From Neorhodopirellula pilleata (GTDB lineage Bacteria; Planctomycetota; Planctomycetia; Pirellulales; Pirellulaceae), in NCBI RefSeq assembly GCF_007859915.1, contig NZ_SJPM01000002.1:999717-1063716 (forward strand): a stretch of 64,000 nucleotides of DNA, given 5' to 3'. Of this stretch, positions 8,366 to 18,196 are shown in pieces. Made by a program: the position numbers and the translations under genes. The first letter of the stretch is position 1. Each line of letters begins with the position of its first letter. The notes beneath the pieces were generated by a model, which was not told the DNA's origin, did not search any database, and was given only the letters and a program-made list of their open reading frames with translations.

Positions 8366-9769
8366 CTATGGTTTTGTTGATTGAAGCAATCCGGCTTTGA
8401 CGGCCTTTTCCATTTCCTTCTGTAAGTCGACGTACTGCGGATCGGGGAGATCCTCGGCGTCTCGGACGATTTCGGCAGAGATGATCGAATCGGGCGGCAA
8501 CTGCACTTCGTTCTTTTTCTTTTCCTTCGTCGGATCGACACGTCGCAGCCGCGACACCACATCCATGCCTTCGATCACCCGACCGAAAACGGTTTGGTTG
8601 GTCGAGACGGATGTGATTGGCAAGTACGGAATCGCGAACTGTGAACTGGCCGAGTTCGGGATAAACTCGCCTTTGCCGAGCGGAATCTTGGCCATGATAA
8701 GCGAACCACGCAACGCGTTGCGGTTCCCTTCACTCTCGTGTTCGTCGACCAGAAACTCGCCTGAGTTACCTCGACCGTCGTTCGACGTATCGCCCGTTAA
8801 AGCCAACACGTTCGGTGTCACCACCGACCAATCCATACCTTCATAGAACCCACTTCGGACCAGTTTCAAGAAATGAGCCACCGTCGAAGGTGCTGTTTCA
8901 GGAAACAACTCGACCAGAAAACTTCCCATGGTGGTTTCAAAACGGACTTGCGGTAGGGTTGCCGGATCGGTTGCCGCGATCGCCGCTTGTTCTTCGGTGA
9001 ATTGTTCTTCCAAAATATCCATGTGAAACTGCAGTTGGCGATCGGCATCCTCCAAATCGTCGTCTTTCAAGGCGTCGTAGACTTGGCGAGCCGATTTGAA
9101 TTTGCCGGTCGCGACTGCGGATCGTGCTCCGGCAAGGTACAAGAACCGATAGTTTTGCCCCAGGTCGATCAACCGCGCGGCGGCTTCGAAGGTGCCTTGG
9201 TCGTAAATGTCGGTGTCAAAGTGAACTTGAACCATCGTGACGAGATAACTGGCCGCTTCGGAACTGGGCAAGAACCGGATCAAGTCCAGCGCCGCATCGA
9301 ACTCGTCTTGCATCAAGCCCCAAACTTCTTCGCGTTTTTCCCGATAAGCAATGATCGCGGCGGGAGACCGGTCCAAGTCATTGCGGTAACGAATCTGAAT
9401 TTCTCGTAACTCGCCCATCGCCAACCGCAGCTTGTCGTTGGTGTCTCGAAATCGGGTCAACGTCGACTGGGCTTCGCCTTGAGCCTCTTCGGGCAGCTTC
9501 AAGATTAGTTCTTTCAATAGCTCAGGGTCGTCGCGAAAATCCTTCAAACTGTCACGCTCGGGTGCCAGCAACGATGGGACTTGACCGGAACTTGACGGTG
9601 ATTCACCTGCCTCGGGCAAAGCCGCTGCTTCGGAATCGTCCGACAATTGCGGCGTTTCGGGAAGATTGCCATCCTGAGCAGCAACTCGACCGGCCGAAGC
9701 GGACACGACGGCAAGACAACCGACAAAAGCTAAAGCGGCATAGAAAACGAGTCCGGAAATGCGTGGCAT
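8366..9769 (-). CDS. Exported cyclophilin-type peptidyl-prolyl cis-trans isomerase
   Basis: The chosen ATG gives a signal peptide (PRISGLVFYAALAFVGCLAV, ending near VAAQD). About 250 residues of helical, partly charged sequence follow, then a C-terminal cyclophilin domain: VRFETTMGSFLVELFPETAP, THFL-like helix AHFLKLVRSGFYEG, GSLIMAK, SSQFAI and TVFGRVIEGMDVV. Cyclophilins isomerise X-Pro bonds; the export signal points to folding of envelope proteins. Several positions of the human-type active site differ (for example SSQFAI where SQFFI is usual), which is common in planctomycete homologues. The frame is open to 9931, but the extra N-terminal part is Arg-rich and precedes the signal peptide. 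The gene leads an operon with the SGNH hydrolase. Confidence 0.85.
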   Translation of the reverse strand: MPRISGLVFYAALAFVGCLAVVSASAGRVAAQDGNLPETPQLSDDSEAAALPEAGESPSSSGQVPSLLAPERDSLKDFRDDPELLKELILKLPEEAQGEAQSTLTRFRDTNDKLRLAMGELREIQIRYRNDLDRSPAAIIAYREKREEVWGLMQDEFDAALDLIRFLPSSEAASYLVTMVQVHFDTDIYDQGTFEAAARLIDLGQNYRFLYLAGARSAVATGKFKSARQVYDALKDDDLEDADRQLQFHMDILEEQFTEEQAAIAATDPATLPQVRFETTMGSFLVELFPETAPSTVAHFLKLVRSGFYEGMDWSVVTPNVLALTGDTSNDGRGNSGEFLVDEHESEGNRNALRGSLIMAKIPLGKGEFIPNSASSQFAIPYLPITSVSTNQTVFGRVIEGMDVVSRLRRVDPTKEKKKNEVQLPPDSIISAEIVRDAEDLPDPQYVDLQKEMEKAVKAGLLQSTKP

Positions 9770-9982
9770 GGGATGGCCGTGGGTTCCAAGAATTTGGACA
9801 GGAATCAGAACAGAACAGTCAGTCCGGCAGGCTACGCGGACGAGGCCTCGATGGTTCGCCAGCAACCGATCCCGGCTTGTCGGGCGGCGAATTAGGCGGG
9901 GCAATCGTCTCAACGTTATACTGTTGCTCATCGCCGCCGTCCTTTAGAATTGAGGCGGTGCGTGCGCCCTTGCGTATCGCCG

Positions 9983-12900
9983 ATGAGTCCGTCCCGCCCG
10001 CTTTCCTTCCACCCTTCAATGCCCATGCGTCCCGCCACACTTCACCCGCGTTTCCATTTGATCACTTGGCAAGTCCTTGCCGCATTGATGCTCGGCATCG
10101 CGTGGTTCTGCGTCCTTACCGAAAAAAACGTATGGGCGGCCGAAAACGGCAAGGCCAAGAACATCCTCATGATCGCTGGACCGCCGAGTCACGGATACGG
10201 TGCCCACGAACATTATGCCGGATTGAAGGTCTTGGAAGAATCGCTGCTCGAGGCAAATCCAAAACTCAAAGTCGAGGTCGTTCGCGGTTGGCCTGAAGAC
10301 GCTTCGAAGATCGCAGCGGCGGATTCGATCGTCGTCTATTGCGACGGCGGAGGTCGTCACGTGGCGATGCTGCACCGCGACGCGATTCGTGAAGTGCTCA
10401 AGCGTGGTGGCGGGTTGGTGGCGCTGCATTACGCGGTGGAGATGGTCCCAGGTGAGTCAGGTGACGATTGGGTTGAACTGCTCGGCGGGCATTTCGAGAT
10501 CCACTACAGCGTCAACCCCCACTGGGTCGCCCATTTTGATGCAATGCCCGAGCATCCGATCACCCGGAGCGTCGATTCGTTTCATGCCGACGACGAGTGG
10601 TACTTCAACATGCGTTTCTCTGAAACGGGAAAGCTAACCCCGATTTTACAATCCGTTGCACCGGAGGAAACGATGCGTCGGCCCGACGGCCCCCATTCGG
10701 GAAACCCCACCGTTCGCAAGATGGTCGCCGCCGGCGAACCACAAACGGTCGCTTGGGCCTACGAACCTCCCTTCGGTGGTCGTTCGTTCGGCTTCACCGG
10801 CGGCCACTACCATTGGAACTGGGCTCAAGAACCCGTCCGCCGTTTGGTCACCAACGCGATCCGCTGGACCGCCGGCGACGAAATTGAGTCTGAACGGTCG
10901 GCCATGAAAAAGCTTCAAGCCGAAGACTTGCTCAAGGACCAAGACTACCCGAAGCCCAAGAACTTGGACCTCAAGGAAATCACGAAGAAATTCGACCTCG
11001 CGGTCTCCGGCAAAGACGCGAGCGGATCGGGCGACGGCAACCCGACACTGCTTGCCGCTTCGCCAAGGGTCACCACGCAAACGAGTCGGCACCAGGTGGA
11101 ATTGCAAGTCGACTTGAACAAACTCGACGCCGATCGTCGGCTGTATTTGGTGGTGACCCAAGGCGGTGACAGTTTCGCTTGTGATCACGTCGCCTGGATC
11201 GATCCGGTGCTCAAGGGCAGTAAGGGGGCTGCCAATCTCGTCGATCTGGATTGGGTGTCCGCCACCACCGGTTGGGGCGAGGTTCACAAGAATGCAAACG
11301 TATCAGGCAGACCCGTCAAGGTTCGCGGCGAATCGATCAGTGCGCCGGCGATCGGGACACACGCCCCGAGTGTGATCTGTTTCGAGATCCCTGAAGGTTA
11401 CGAATCGTTGACCGTCATCGGTGCTCTCGAATCCGACGGAACCGATCAGAACGAGGGCAATACCACCAGCGTTCGATTCGCGATTTATACAGGCGGCGTT
11501 CCGAACGATCTTCAAACGCTCGATGAAAACTTACCTACCGGGCAACGTCATCCCGACAACGCGATCGCCGGTTTGGAAATCGCCGAGGGACTCGAGGCGA
11601 CGCTGATGGGCAGCGAACCGAATCTGAAAAGCCTAACGAATTTGGACATCGACCACCGTGGACGCGTTTGGGTTTGCGATGTGATGAACTATCGCAGCCG
11701 CGCCAACGCACGGCCCGAAGGTGACCGCATCCTCATCCTCGAAGACACCACCGGCGACGGCAAACTGGACAAGATCAAGACGTTCTACCAAGGTCCCGAA
11801 GTCGATTCGGCGATGGGGATCTGCGTGCTCGGTAACCAAGTGATCGTGTCGGCCTCGCCGACCATTTGGAAGTTCACCGACGTCGATGGTGATGATGTGC
11901 CCGATTCCAAAGTCGCGATGTTCACCGAAACGGGACAACCGCAACATGACCATTCCGCCCACTCGTTCTTGTTCGGCCCGGATGGAAAGTTGTACTGGAA
12001 CTTCGGCAATACCGGGAAACAAGTTAAGGACGCCGATGGCGAAACGATCGTCGACATTCGTGGCCGCGCCGTCGTCGACAACGGGCAACCCTTGTTCGGC
12101 GGGATGCCGTTTCGTTGCGACTTGGACGGATCGAATTTCGAAGTTCTCGCTCATAACTTTCGCAACAATTGGGAAACGACCGTCGATTCGTTCGGCTCGC
12201 TTTGGCAAAGCGACAACGACGACGACGGCAACCGTGGCACGCGAATTAACTTCGTGATGGAACAAGGCAACTACGGTTATCGCGACGAGTTGACCGGTGC
12301 CGGATGGCGTGACGATCGGATCACGCTCGAGGAGGAGATTCCATTGCGACATTGGCACCTGAACGATCCCGGCGTGGTTCCCAACTTGCTGCAAACCGGT
12401 GCGGGATCACCGTCGGGCATTTGCATGTACGAAGGCCGATTGTTGCCCGAGCGTTTTTGGGACCAAATCATTCACTGCGATCCCGGCCCGAACGTCGTGC
12501 GTGCCTACCCGTCGCAACCCGACGGTGCGGGGTATTCGGCCACGATCGAGCCACTGATGACGGGTATCGCCGACAAGTGGTTTCGTCCGGCCGACGTTTG
12601 TGTCGCGCCAGACGGATCGTTGTTCGTGACGGATTGGTACGATCCCGGCGTTGGAGGTCACCGTCAAGAAGACAGCGATCGCGGTCGACTGTTTCGCTTG
12701 GCTCCTCCAGGGGTGAAGTACACGGTTCCGCAGTTTGATTTCAAAACCGCGGCCGGATGTGCGGAGGCTCTTCGCAACCCGAACCTGAGCGTCCGCTACA
12801 TGGCTTGGACGGGCCTGCACGCGATGGGGCACAACCCGGCCACTGCTTCGCAAGCCCAAGCTGAATTGGAAAAACTTTACGCCGACGCGAACCCACGCGT

Positions 12901-14578
12901 GCGAGCCCGCGCGATGTGGTTGCTCGGCCAAATCGCTTCGGACCGGGTCGCCTTTGTACAGCGCGTCCTCGCCGACCAAGATTCCGACTTGCGGATCGCG
13001 GGTATTCGTTTGGCCAAGTTGATTGGATTGAGTGTCGCGGAAGTTTGCGGCGGTCTCGTTGACGACGATTCGCCCGCCGTTCGACGCGAACTCGCGCTGG
13101 CGATTCGTTATGACGTGACCGATGCGATGCCCGGCGTATGGGCCAAGCTTGCCGCCCGACACGACGGTTCGGATCGTTGGTACCTGGAAGCTCTCGGCAT
13201 CGGCAGCGACGTTCGCGCGGACGATTGCTTTTCCGCTTGGTCCTCGCTCGTTGGTAAGAACTGGAACACGCCGGGCGGCCGCGACATCGTATGGCGGACG
13301 CGAGCCGACGCGGCGGCCGAACGAATCGTTGAATTGATCGCCGATCCGAAGTTATCGGTCGAACAAACCAATCGGTATTTCCGAGCGTTGGAATATCACA
13401 AAGCCGATGTGCGAGCGGCCGCGCTGAAAAAGCTGCTCGTCAATCGATCGTCCGAACAAGAAACGTTGGTAATCAATGATTTAGGGAAAACACAATCCAC
13501 CGCCCTACGATCGCAAGCCGAGCAAGACGAGATCATCGTTCGCGCCGTGATGCGCATGCCCGGCGAAGTCAACTTGGCCGAGTTCCCAAAAGCGGAAAAG
13601 GCGATCGAACGCCACATCGCACGCAGTGTTGGCAAAGAGCATTACTTGAAATTGGTCGAGCGTTTTCGCCCAACCGGTGCCGAAGAATCGATCTACGCCA
13701 TGATGGTCCAGTCGGGCAACGACACGCTTTCGATGCAAGCGGCGCAGTACCTCCTCAAGGGCAACGAAGGTTATCAAAAGTTCGTTGGCTATCTATCAAC
13801 CCAACCCGTCGACGAAGCCAAGCGGATCGCTAGTTTACTGGGGACGGTCGGGAACCAACGTGCCGTCAAGGTCTTGGAAAAAACGATGGCGCAAGCCGAG
13901 CTGAGCTACGACGTGCGGGCCGCCTCGGTGCGGGCACTTTCCAAGAACAACCTCGGTATCGAATCACTGCTCAGCCTCGCCGAATCCAACACCATGCCGG
14001 CCGATTTGAAATTACTCGCCGGTGGTTTGCTGTCGACCTCACCAGACAAGAAAATCGTCGAGCGTGCAGCCCGGATCCTACCTTTGCCCGAATCGTCAGG
14101 CTCGGTCAAGTTGGCGCCGCTGGATCAACTCGCGGCGATGTCTGGCGACCTGGCACATGGACTCGAGTTGTTCCGTGGCAAAGGAACGTGTAGCAAATGC
14201 CACGTCGTCAACGGATTTGGCAATCAAGTCGGTCCCGATCTCTCGGAGATCGGTAGCAAATTGTCCCGTGAAGCGATGTTCACCTCGATCTTGGACCCCA
14301 GCGCAGGAATCAGCCACAATTACGAGAACTACATCGTGTTGTTAGACAGCGGCCAGATCGTCAGCGGGATTCTGGTCACCCAAACGGATGAAAAACTTGT
14401 GGTTCGCAACGCGGAAGCCATCGATATCGCGATCGACCCAGGCGATGTCGAAGAAATGAGCAAGAGTGAGGTATCCATCATGCCTGCAAACTTGCATCAA
14501 ACGACCGACCAACAGGGCCTCGTTGATATGGTCGAGTATTTGATGAGCTTGAAGAAAATTCAGAACCTAAGTGAGTGA
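9983..14578 (+). CDS. Giant secreted fusion: ThuA, NPCBM-like, PVC dehydrogenase propeller, HEAT, cytochrome c
   Basis: About 1,530 residues. A signal segment (TWQVLAALMLGIAWFCVL) is followed by a ThuA-like domain (ILMIAGPPSHGYGAHEHYAG; GGGLVALHY), an NPCBM-like beta domain (GWGEVHKNANVSG; FEIPEGYESL), and the planctomycete membrane-bound dehydrogenase propeller (RVWVCDVMNY; ILEDTTGDGKLD; FVTDWYDPG). HEAT repeats come next (PNLSVRYMAWTGLHAMG; PRVRARAMWLLGQI), and last a cytochrome c domain with CSKCH near residue 1402. The family is thought to oxidise sugars or related carbon in the periplasm; the substrate is unknown. The start is uncertain: TTG 9950, ATG 9983, ATG 10019 and ATG 10025 are all in frame and none has a clear ribosome site. 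A propeller protein follows on the same strand. Confidence 0.85.
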   Translation: MSPSRPLSFHPSMPMRPATLHPRFHLITWQVLAALMLGIAWFCVLTEKNVWAAENGKAKNILMIAGPPSHGYGAHEHYAGLKVLEESLLEANPKLKVEVVRGWPEDASKIAAADSIVVYCDGGGRHVAMLHRDAIREVLKRGGGLVALHYAVEMVPGESGDDWVELLGGHFEIHYSVNPHWVAHFDAMPEHPITRSVDSFHADDEWYFNMRFSETGKLTPILQSVAPEETMRRPDGPHSGNPTVRKMVAAGEPQTVAWAYEPPFGGRSFGFTGGHYHWNWAQEPVRRLVTNAIRWTAGDEIESERSAMKKLQAEDLLKDQDYPKPKNLDLKEITKKFDLAVSGKDASGSGDGNPTLLAASPRVTTQTSRHQVELQVDLNKLDADRRLYLVVTQGGDSFACDHVAWIDPVLKGSKGAANLVDLDWVSATTGWGEVHKNANVSGRPVKVRGESISAPAIGTHAPSVICFEIPEGYESLTVIGALESDGTDQNEGNTTSVRFAIYTGGVPNDLQTLDENLPTGQRHPDNAIAGLEIAEGLEATLMGSEPNLKSLTNLDIDHRGRVWVCDVMNYRSRANARPEGDRILILEDTTGDGKLDKIKTFYQGPEVDSAMGICVLGNQVIVSASPTIWKFTDVDGDDVPDSKVAMFTETGQPQHDHSAHSFLFGPDGKLYWNFGNTGKQVKDADGETIVDIRGRAVVDNGQPLFGGMPFRCDLDGSNFEVLAHNFRNNWETTVDSFGSLWQSDNDDDGNRGTRINFVMEQGNYGYRDELTGAGWRDDRITLEEEIPLRHWHLNDPGVVPNLLQTGAGSPSGICMYEGRLLPERFWDQIIHCDPGPNVVRAYPSQPDGAGYSATIEPLMTGIADKWFRPADVCVAPDGSLFVTDWYDPGVGGHRQEDSDRGRLFRLAPPGVKYTVPQFDFKTAAGCAEALRNPNLSVRYMAWTGLHAMGHNPATASQAQAELEKLYADANPRVRARAMWLLGQIASDRVAFVQRVLADQDSDLRIAGIRLAKLIGLSVAEVCGGLVDDDSPAVRRELALAIRYDVTDAMPGVWAKLAARHDGSDRWYLEALGIGSDVRADDCFSAWSSLVGKNWNTPGGRDIVWRTRADAAAERIVELIADPKLSVEQTNRYFRALEYHKADVRAAALKKLLVNRSSEQETLVINDLGKTQSTALRSQAEQDEIIVRAVMRMPGEVNLAEFPKAEKAIERHIARSVGKEHYLKLVERFRPTGAEESIYAMMVQSGNDTLSMQAAQYLLKGNEGYQKFVGYLSTQPVDEAKRIASLLGTVGNQRAVKVLEKTMAQAELSYDVRAASVRALSKNNLGIESLLSLAESNTMPADLKLLAGGLLSTSPDKKIVERAARILPLPESSGSVKLAPLDQLAAMSGDLAHGLELFRGKGTCSKCHVVNGFGNQVGPDLSEIGSKLSREAMFTSILDPSAGISHNYENYIVLLDSGQIVSGILVTQTDEKLVVRNAEAIDIAIDPGDVEEMSKSEVSIMPANLHQTTDQQGLVDMVEYLMSLKKIQNLSE

Positions 14579-14650
14579 TTCACAAACCGTTGACGCACGA
14601 TGGCGGTTGATTCAATCGTAAACCCATTCGCAAAATTGCGAGAGAACCAA

Positions 14651-15919
14651 ATGAAATCGTTCATTCGCGTTGCTGTTTTACTCCTCTACATCGCCGTTTG
14701 GGCATCAAACGTCCCGGCTCAAACATGGCCACAATTTCGCGGGCCACAGGGGAGCGGTGTCAGCGACTCGGTCGTTCCAACGACTTGGAGCAACGACCAG
14801 AACCTCGCTTGGAAGACGCCTTTGCTGGGACCCGGTGCGAGCAGCCCGGTCGTTTTCGGCGATCGCGTTTTCTTGACCGCCTATTCAGGTTACGGCGAAT
14901 CGATCGAAGATCCCGGTGACCGGGCGAATTTAAGACTACACGTTCTCTGCATTTCCTTATCCAGTGGCGATGTTTTGTGGGACAAGACGTTTGAACCGTC
15001 GCCGGAGGAGCAACCGATCGGCAAACGCGTCGCCGAACACGGATACGCCTCACCGACGTCCTGCGTCGATTCCGAAAACGTCTACAGCTACTTTGGTCCT
15101 TCCGGCGTGATCGCGCTGACCCACGAAGGTGAATTGCTGTGGCGAAAGAATGTCGGCACCAACACGGTCGGTTTCGGCGCCGCAGCCAGCCCGATTGAAT
15201 TCGAGAATTTGGTCATCATGAACGCGTCGATCGAAAGCGGATCGTTGTATGCGTTGGAAAAGGCGACCGGCGAAGTCGTCTGGCAGGCTGACGAAATTGA
15301 CAAAGCGTGGACGACGCCGACGATCGTTACACTCTCCGATGGCTCCCGAGAACTGATCGTCAACCAACAAAACGCCATCCTCGGTCTCGATCCCCGAACG
15401 GGCCAACGATTGTGGACCTGCTCGGCGGTCGAAGATTACGTGGTTCCCGCGATCATCGCCGACGGCGAAACCTTGTACTGCAGTGCCGGGCGCAGCAACA
15501 AGACGTTCGTCGTCAAAGCGGGCGGACGGGGCGACGTGAGCGAATCCCATCTGATTTGGGACGTTTCGCGAGGTGCCAACGTGACGACCCCGGTTCTGCA
15601 CGGCGGTTATTTGTTCTGGTCGCACGACAAAGCGATCGCCTTGTGCTTGCGAGCGAGTGACGGTGAAGAAGTGTTCCGCGAACGGTTGCCGACCCGCAGC
15701 CGAGTGTACGCATCGATCGTAGGCGACCGCGAAAAGCTGTTTTTGACCACCCGAGACGAAGGCATCGTCGTGATCGCCGCCAAACCGCAATACGAGCAAC
15801 TCGCCATCAACGAACTCGGTGACGAAGGCGAGTTATTCAACGCAACGCCCGCGATCATCGGCGATCGATTGTTGGTTCGTTCGGACGCGGCGTTGTATTG
15901 CATTCAAACGACGAAATGA
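14651..15919 (+). CDS. Exported PQQ-like beta-propeller repeat protein (BamB-type fold)
   Basis: ATG 14651 gives a clean signal peptide (KSFIRVAVLLLYIAVWASN, cut near VPAQT). The mature part opens with WPQFRGPQGSG, a very common start of planctomycete PQQ-like propellers. It goes on with repeated blades: LAWKTPLLG, GDVLWDKTF, GELLWRKNVG, GEVVWQADEI and RLWTCSAV. The gene is 422 residues and follows the giant dehydrogenase by about 70 bp, so the two may be transcribed together. Family members in these genomes often serve as periplasmic quinoprotein-like or scaffold proteins; no PQQ ligand residues can be asserted. An upstream in-frame ATG at 14600 would put charged residues before the signal and is less likely. 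Confidence 0.8.
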   Translation: MKSFIRVAVLLLYIAVWASNVPAQTWPQFRGPQGSGVSDSVVPTTWSNDQNLAWKTPLLGPGASSPVVFGDRVFLTAYSGYGESIEDPGDRANLRLHVLCISLSSGDVLWDKTFEPSPEEQPIGKRVAEHGYASPTSCVDSENVYSYFGPSGVIALTHEGELLWRKNVGTNTVGFGAAASPIEFENLVIMNASIESGSLYALEKATGEVVWQADEIDKAWTTPTIVTLSDGSRELIVNQQNAILGLDPRTGQRLWTCSAVEDYVVPAIIADGETLYCSAGRSNKTFVVKAGGRGDVSESHLIWDVSRGANVTTPVLHGGYLFWSHDKAIALCLRASDGEEVFRERLPTRSRVYASIVGDREKLFLTTRDEGIVVIAAKPQYEQLAINELGDEGELFNATPAIIGDRLLVRSDAALYCIQTTK

Positions 15920-16165
15920 CGACCGGGGTTGCGAAAACCGGAATTGTTTTCTACCCTCTCCCCTCCTCAATCTCGCGACACTTCGTTGCGAGACAATATT
16001 CCTTTCCCCCTCACGTCTTCGATGGGGCGAAGGGCTGATGGAACGCAGTGGCTTTTCCGAGTCGCGACGGTTCCGGTGCCCTGGAAAAACGTGGTGTTTT
16101 GCGGTCCGGCAATGGACCTCGATCCCGTGTCTTTCTCGAACCCGACGTGAAAATCCCCTGGAGTC

Positions 16166-16184
16166 TTGCCGCAAAAAGCGGCAA
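16166..16184 (+). promoter_or_regulatory. Hairpin just upstream of rpsB start
   Basis: A perfect 7-bp stem (TTGCCGC / GCGGCAA) with an A5 loop ends 10 bases before the rpsB ATG. No Shine-Dalgarno sequence is visible between the hairpin and the start codon. The position suggests control of S2 translation, as known for rpsB leaders in other bacteria, but a specific S2 element is not recognised. Confidence 0.4.
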
Positions 16185-16194
16185 ACCAAACCTG

Positions 16195-16998
16195 ATGGCG
16201 AACGAAATTGTAAAAGAGATGATCGAGTCGGGCGTCCACTTCGGACACCGCACGAGCCTCTGGAACCCGAAAATGGCCCCGTACATTTTCGGCAAGAAAA
16301 ACCAAATTCACATTCTCGACATCCGCGAAACCCTCCGCGGTCTGTTGCGAGCCAAGAAGTACCTTTCGCAAGTCGCCGCCGGCGGCAGCTTGATCCTGTT
16401 CGTCGGTACCAAGCGTCAAGCCGGTGAAGCCGTCGAAGAGCAATCGCTACGTTGCGGGATGCCTTTCGTTAGCGAACGTTGGCTCGGTGGAACGCTGACC
16501 AACTTCCGCACCATTCGTTCGCGTCTGGGTCGTCTCGAAGAACTCGAAGATTTGCGCACGACCGACAAGATCAACGATTACAGCAAGAAAATGCAATCCT
16601 CGCTCAACCGCGAGTATCGCAAGATGTACCGTAACTTGAACGGCTTGCGAACGATGAATCGTTTGCCCGAAGTCATGTTCATCGTCGACCCCGGCAAAGA
16701 GCGCAATGCCGTTCGCGAAGCCAAACGGTTGGGCATCACGACGGTCGCGTTGATCGACACCGACAGCGATCCGAGCTTGATCGATTTGCCGATCCCCGGC
16801 AACGACGACGGTATTCGCAGCGTCGAAATGATCATGCGTGAACTCGCCGACGCGGTGATCGCCGGCAAGGGACAAACGCAAGTCGAAGCCAGCGACGCCG
16901 GAGCCCCGGCCGCCCAAGCTGCCGAGGCCGCTCCAGCCGAAGCCCAACCGACCGAGGCCCCCGCTGCGGAACCGGCTGACGAACCTGTCGCCGAGTAG
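16195..16998 (+). CDS. rpsB: 30S ribosomal protein S2
   Basis: The conserved S2 core is complete: [57 protein letters not shown] and [22 protein letters not shown]2 joins the small subunit late and binds S1 and the 16S head. The C-terminal tail after about residue 225 is Ala/Pro/Glu-rich ([10 protein letters not shown]), an extension seen in various bacteria. ATG 16195 is chosen because the homology begins there; the frame is open to 16048, but the extra part is not S2. The rpsB-tsf order matches most bacteria. No ribosome site is seen before the start, only a hairpin. Confidence 0.98.
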   Translation: MANEIVKEMIESGVHFGHRTSLWNPKMAPYIFGKKNQIHILDIRETLRGLLRAKKYLSQVAAGGSLILFVGTKRQAGEAVEEQSLRCGMPFVSERWLGGTLTNFRTIRSRLGRLEELEDLRTTDKINDYSKKMQSSLNREYRKMYRNLNGLRTMNRLPEVMFIVDPGKERNAVREAKRLGITTVALIDTDSDPSLIDLPIPGNDDGIRSVEMIMRELADAVIAGKGQTQVEASDAGAPAAQAAEAAPAEAQPTEAPAAEPADEPVAE

Positions 16999-17015
16999 AT
17001 CTCTCCGCTTGATAC

Positions 17016-17046
17016 CGTCGCGGAAGTCGACAAGACTTTCGCGACG
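17016..17046 (+). terminator. Intercistronic hairpin between rpsB and tsf
   Basis: A 13-bp stem with one G-U pair (CGTCGCGGAAGTC / GACTTTCGCGACG) and a 5-base loop begins 18 bases after the rpsB stop. No T-run follows, so it is not a classic intrinsic terminator. It may be an attenuator or an RNA-processing or stability element setting the S2 to EF-Ts ratio. Confidence 0.5.
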
Positions 17047-17217
17047 GGCCGATCGCCGGGAATGTGGCTTTGAATCCTTCGTCGATCTTTCACGAGGGTT
17101 TTCATCTCGGCATCGTCTGCAACGCAAACGCTCCCCTCGCGACTGTCGGCCGCGACGGTCCACCTCCCCACTGATTCCCAACACAAACACATTCGATACT
17201 AGTTCTAGGAAGTAAAG

Positions 17218-18195
17218 ATGGCTATCTCCGCCAAAGACGTAAGTGAACTGCGCAAGTCCACCGGTGCCGGCATGATGGATTGCAAAAAAGCACTCGAAGA
17301 ATCCGGCGGCGACATGGAAGGTGCGTTGGATTACCTCCGCAAGAAAGGCCAAAAAGTCGCTGCCAAGCGTGCCGATCGCGAAGCCGAAGAAGGGGTCGTC
17401 ACGGCGATCGTCGAAGGCGACAAGGCTTTGCTGCTCGCCTTGAGCTGCGAAACTGACTTCGTTGCCAAGAACGAAAACTTCACCGCCTTGACCGAACGAA
17501 TCGCGAAGTTGGCATTTGAACACAACGCCAAGTCCGTCGAAGAAGTCAACGCATTAACGATCGATGGCCAAACCGTAACCGATTACTTGGTCAACGAGAC
17601 CGGCAAGACGGGCGAAAAGATTCTCGTCTCAGACGTTCACGTAATCGAAGGCAAGAACATCGCTTCCTACATTCACGCGGGCAGCAAGATCGGCGTCTTG
17701 GTTCACTATCAAGACGGCGGCAAAGAAGGCTCCGACCAGTTCTTCCGTGGTGTCGCGATGCACATCGCCGCCATGAAGCCTTCGATTCTGCACCCTGATG
17801 AATTCGACCCCGAGTTCGTCGAGAAAGAAACCGAAGCGCTGCGTGCTCAGATTGTCGCCGAGAACGAGCTAAACGAGAAAGAGAATCTCGGTAAGCCCGT
17901 CAAGAATGTGCCTCAGTACGCCAGCCGTCGCCAATTGACCCCCGAAGTGATGGCGGCTACCGAAACGGCAATCAAGGAAGAACTGAAAGCCGAAGGCAAG
18001 CCGGAAAAGATTTGGGACAAGATCCTTCCGGGCAAGATTGATCGTTTCATCGCCGACAACACGTTGCTCGACCAAGAGCGTTGCTTGTTGAGCCAGTTCT
18101 ATGCACTCGATGACAGCAAAACGGTCGAAGCGGCGCTGAACGACTTCCATCCGGAAGCCAAGATCATCGAGTTCAAGCGTATTTCGGTGAACTGA
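17218..18195 (+). CDS. tsf: Elongation factor Ts
   Basis: EF-Ts exchanges GDP for GTP on EF-Tu. The N-terminal UBA-like domain carries the family signature (LRKSTGAGMMDCKKALEE), followed by the core with ETDFVAKNENF and the dimerisation part (YIHAGSKIGVLVHY; VAMHIAAMKP). At 325 residues it is of medium family length, with a C-terminal helical region. The start has a good ribosome site (GGAAG, 6 bases before ATG). The stop lies one base from the stop of the convergent MFS gene, so termination must occur inside one of the two genes. Confidence 0.98.
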   Translation: MAISAKDVSELRKSTGAGMMDCKKALEESGGDMEGALDYLRKKGQKVAAKRADREAEEGVVTAIVEGDKALLLALSCETDFVAKNENFTALTERIAKLAFEHNAKSVEEVNALTIDGQTVTDYLVNETGKTGEKILVSDVHVIEGKNIASYIHAGSKIGVLVHYQDGGKEGSDQFFRGVAMHIAAMKPSILHPDEFDPEFVEKETEALRAQIVAENELNEKENLGKPVKNVPQYASRRQLTPEVMAATETAIKEELKAEGKPEKIWDKILPGKIDRFIADNTLLDQERCLLSQFYALDDSKTVEAALNDFHPEAKIIEFKRISVN

Positions 18196-18196
18196 A

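Noticed and set aside
9562..10296. 244-codon plus-strand frame across the cyclophilin/ThuA boundary
   Set aside because: Arg-rich shadow sequence that crosses two real genes.
15050..15799. 249-codon minus-strand frame opposite the propeller gene
   Set aside because: It lies opposite a gene with clear blade motifs; no signal or family pattern.
16447..17523. 358-codon minus-strand frame across rpsB and tsf
   Set aside because: It lies opposite two certain genes and has the composition of a high-GC shadow frame.
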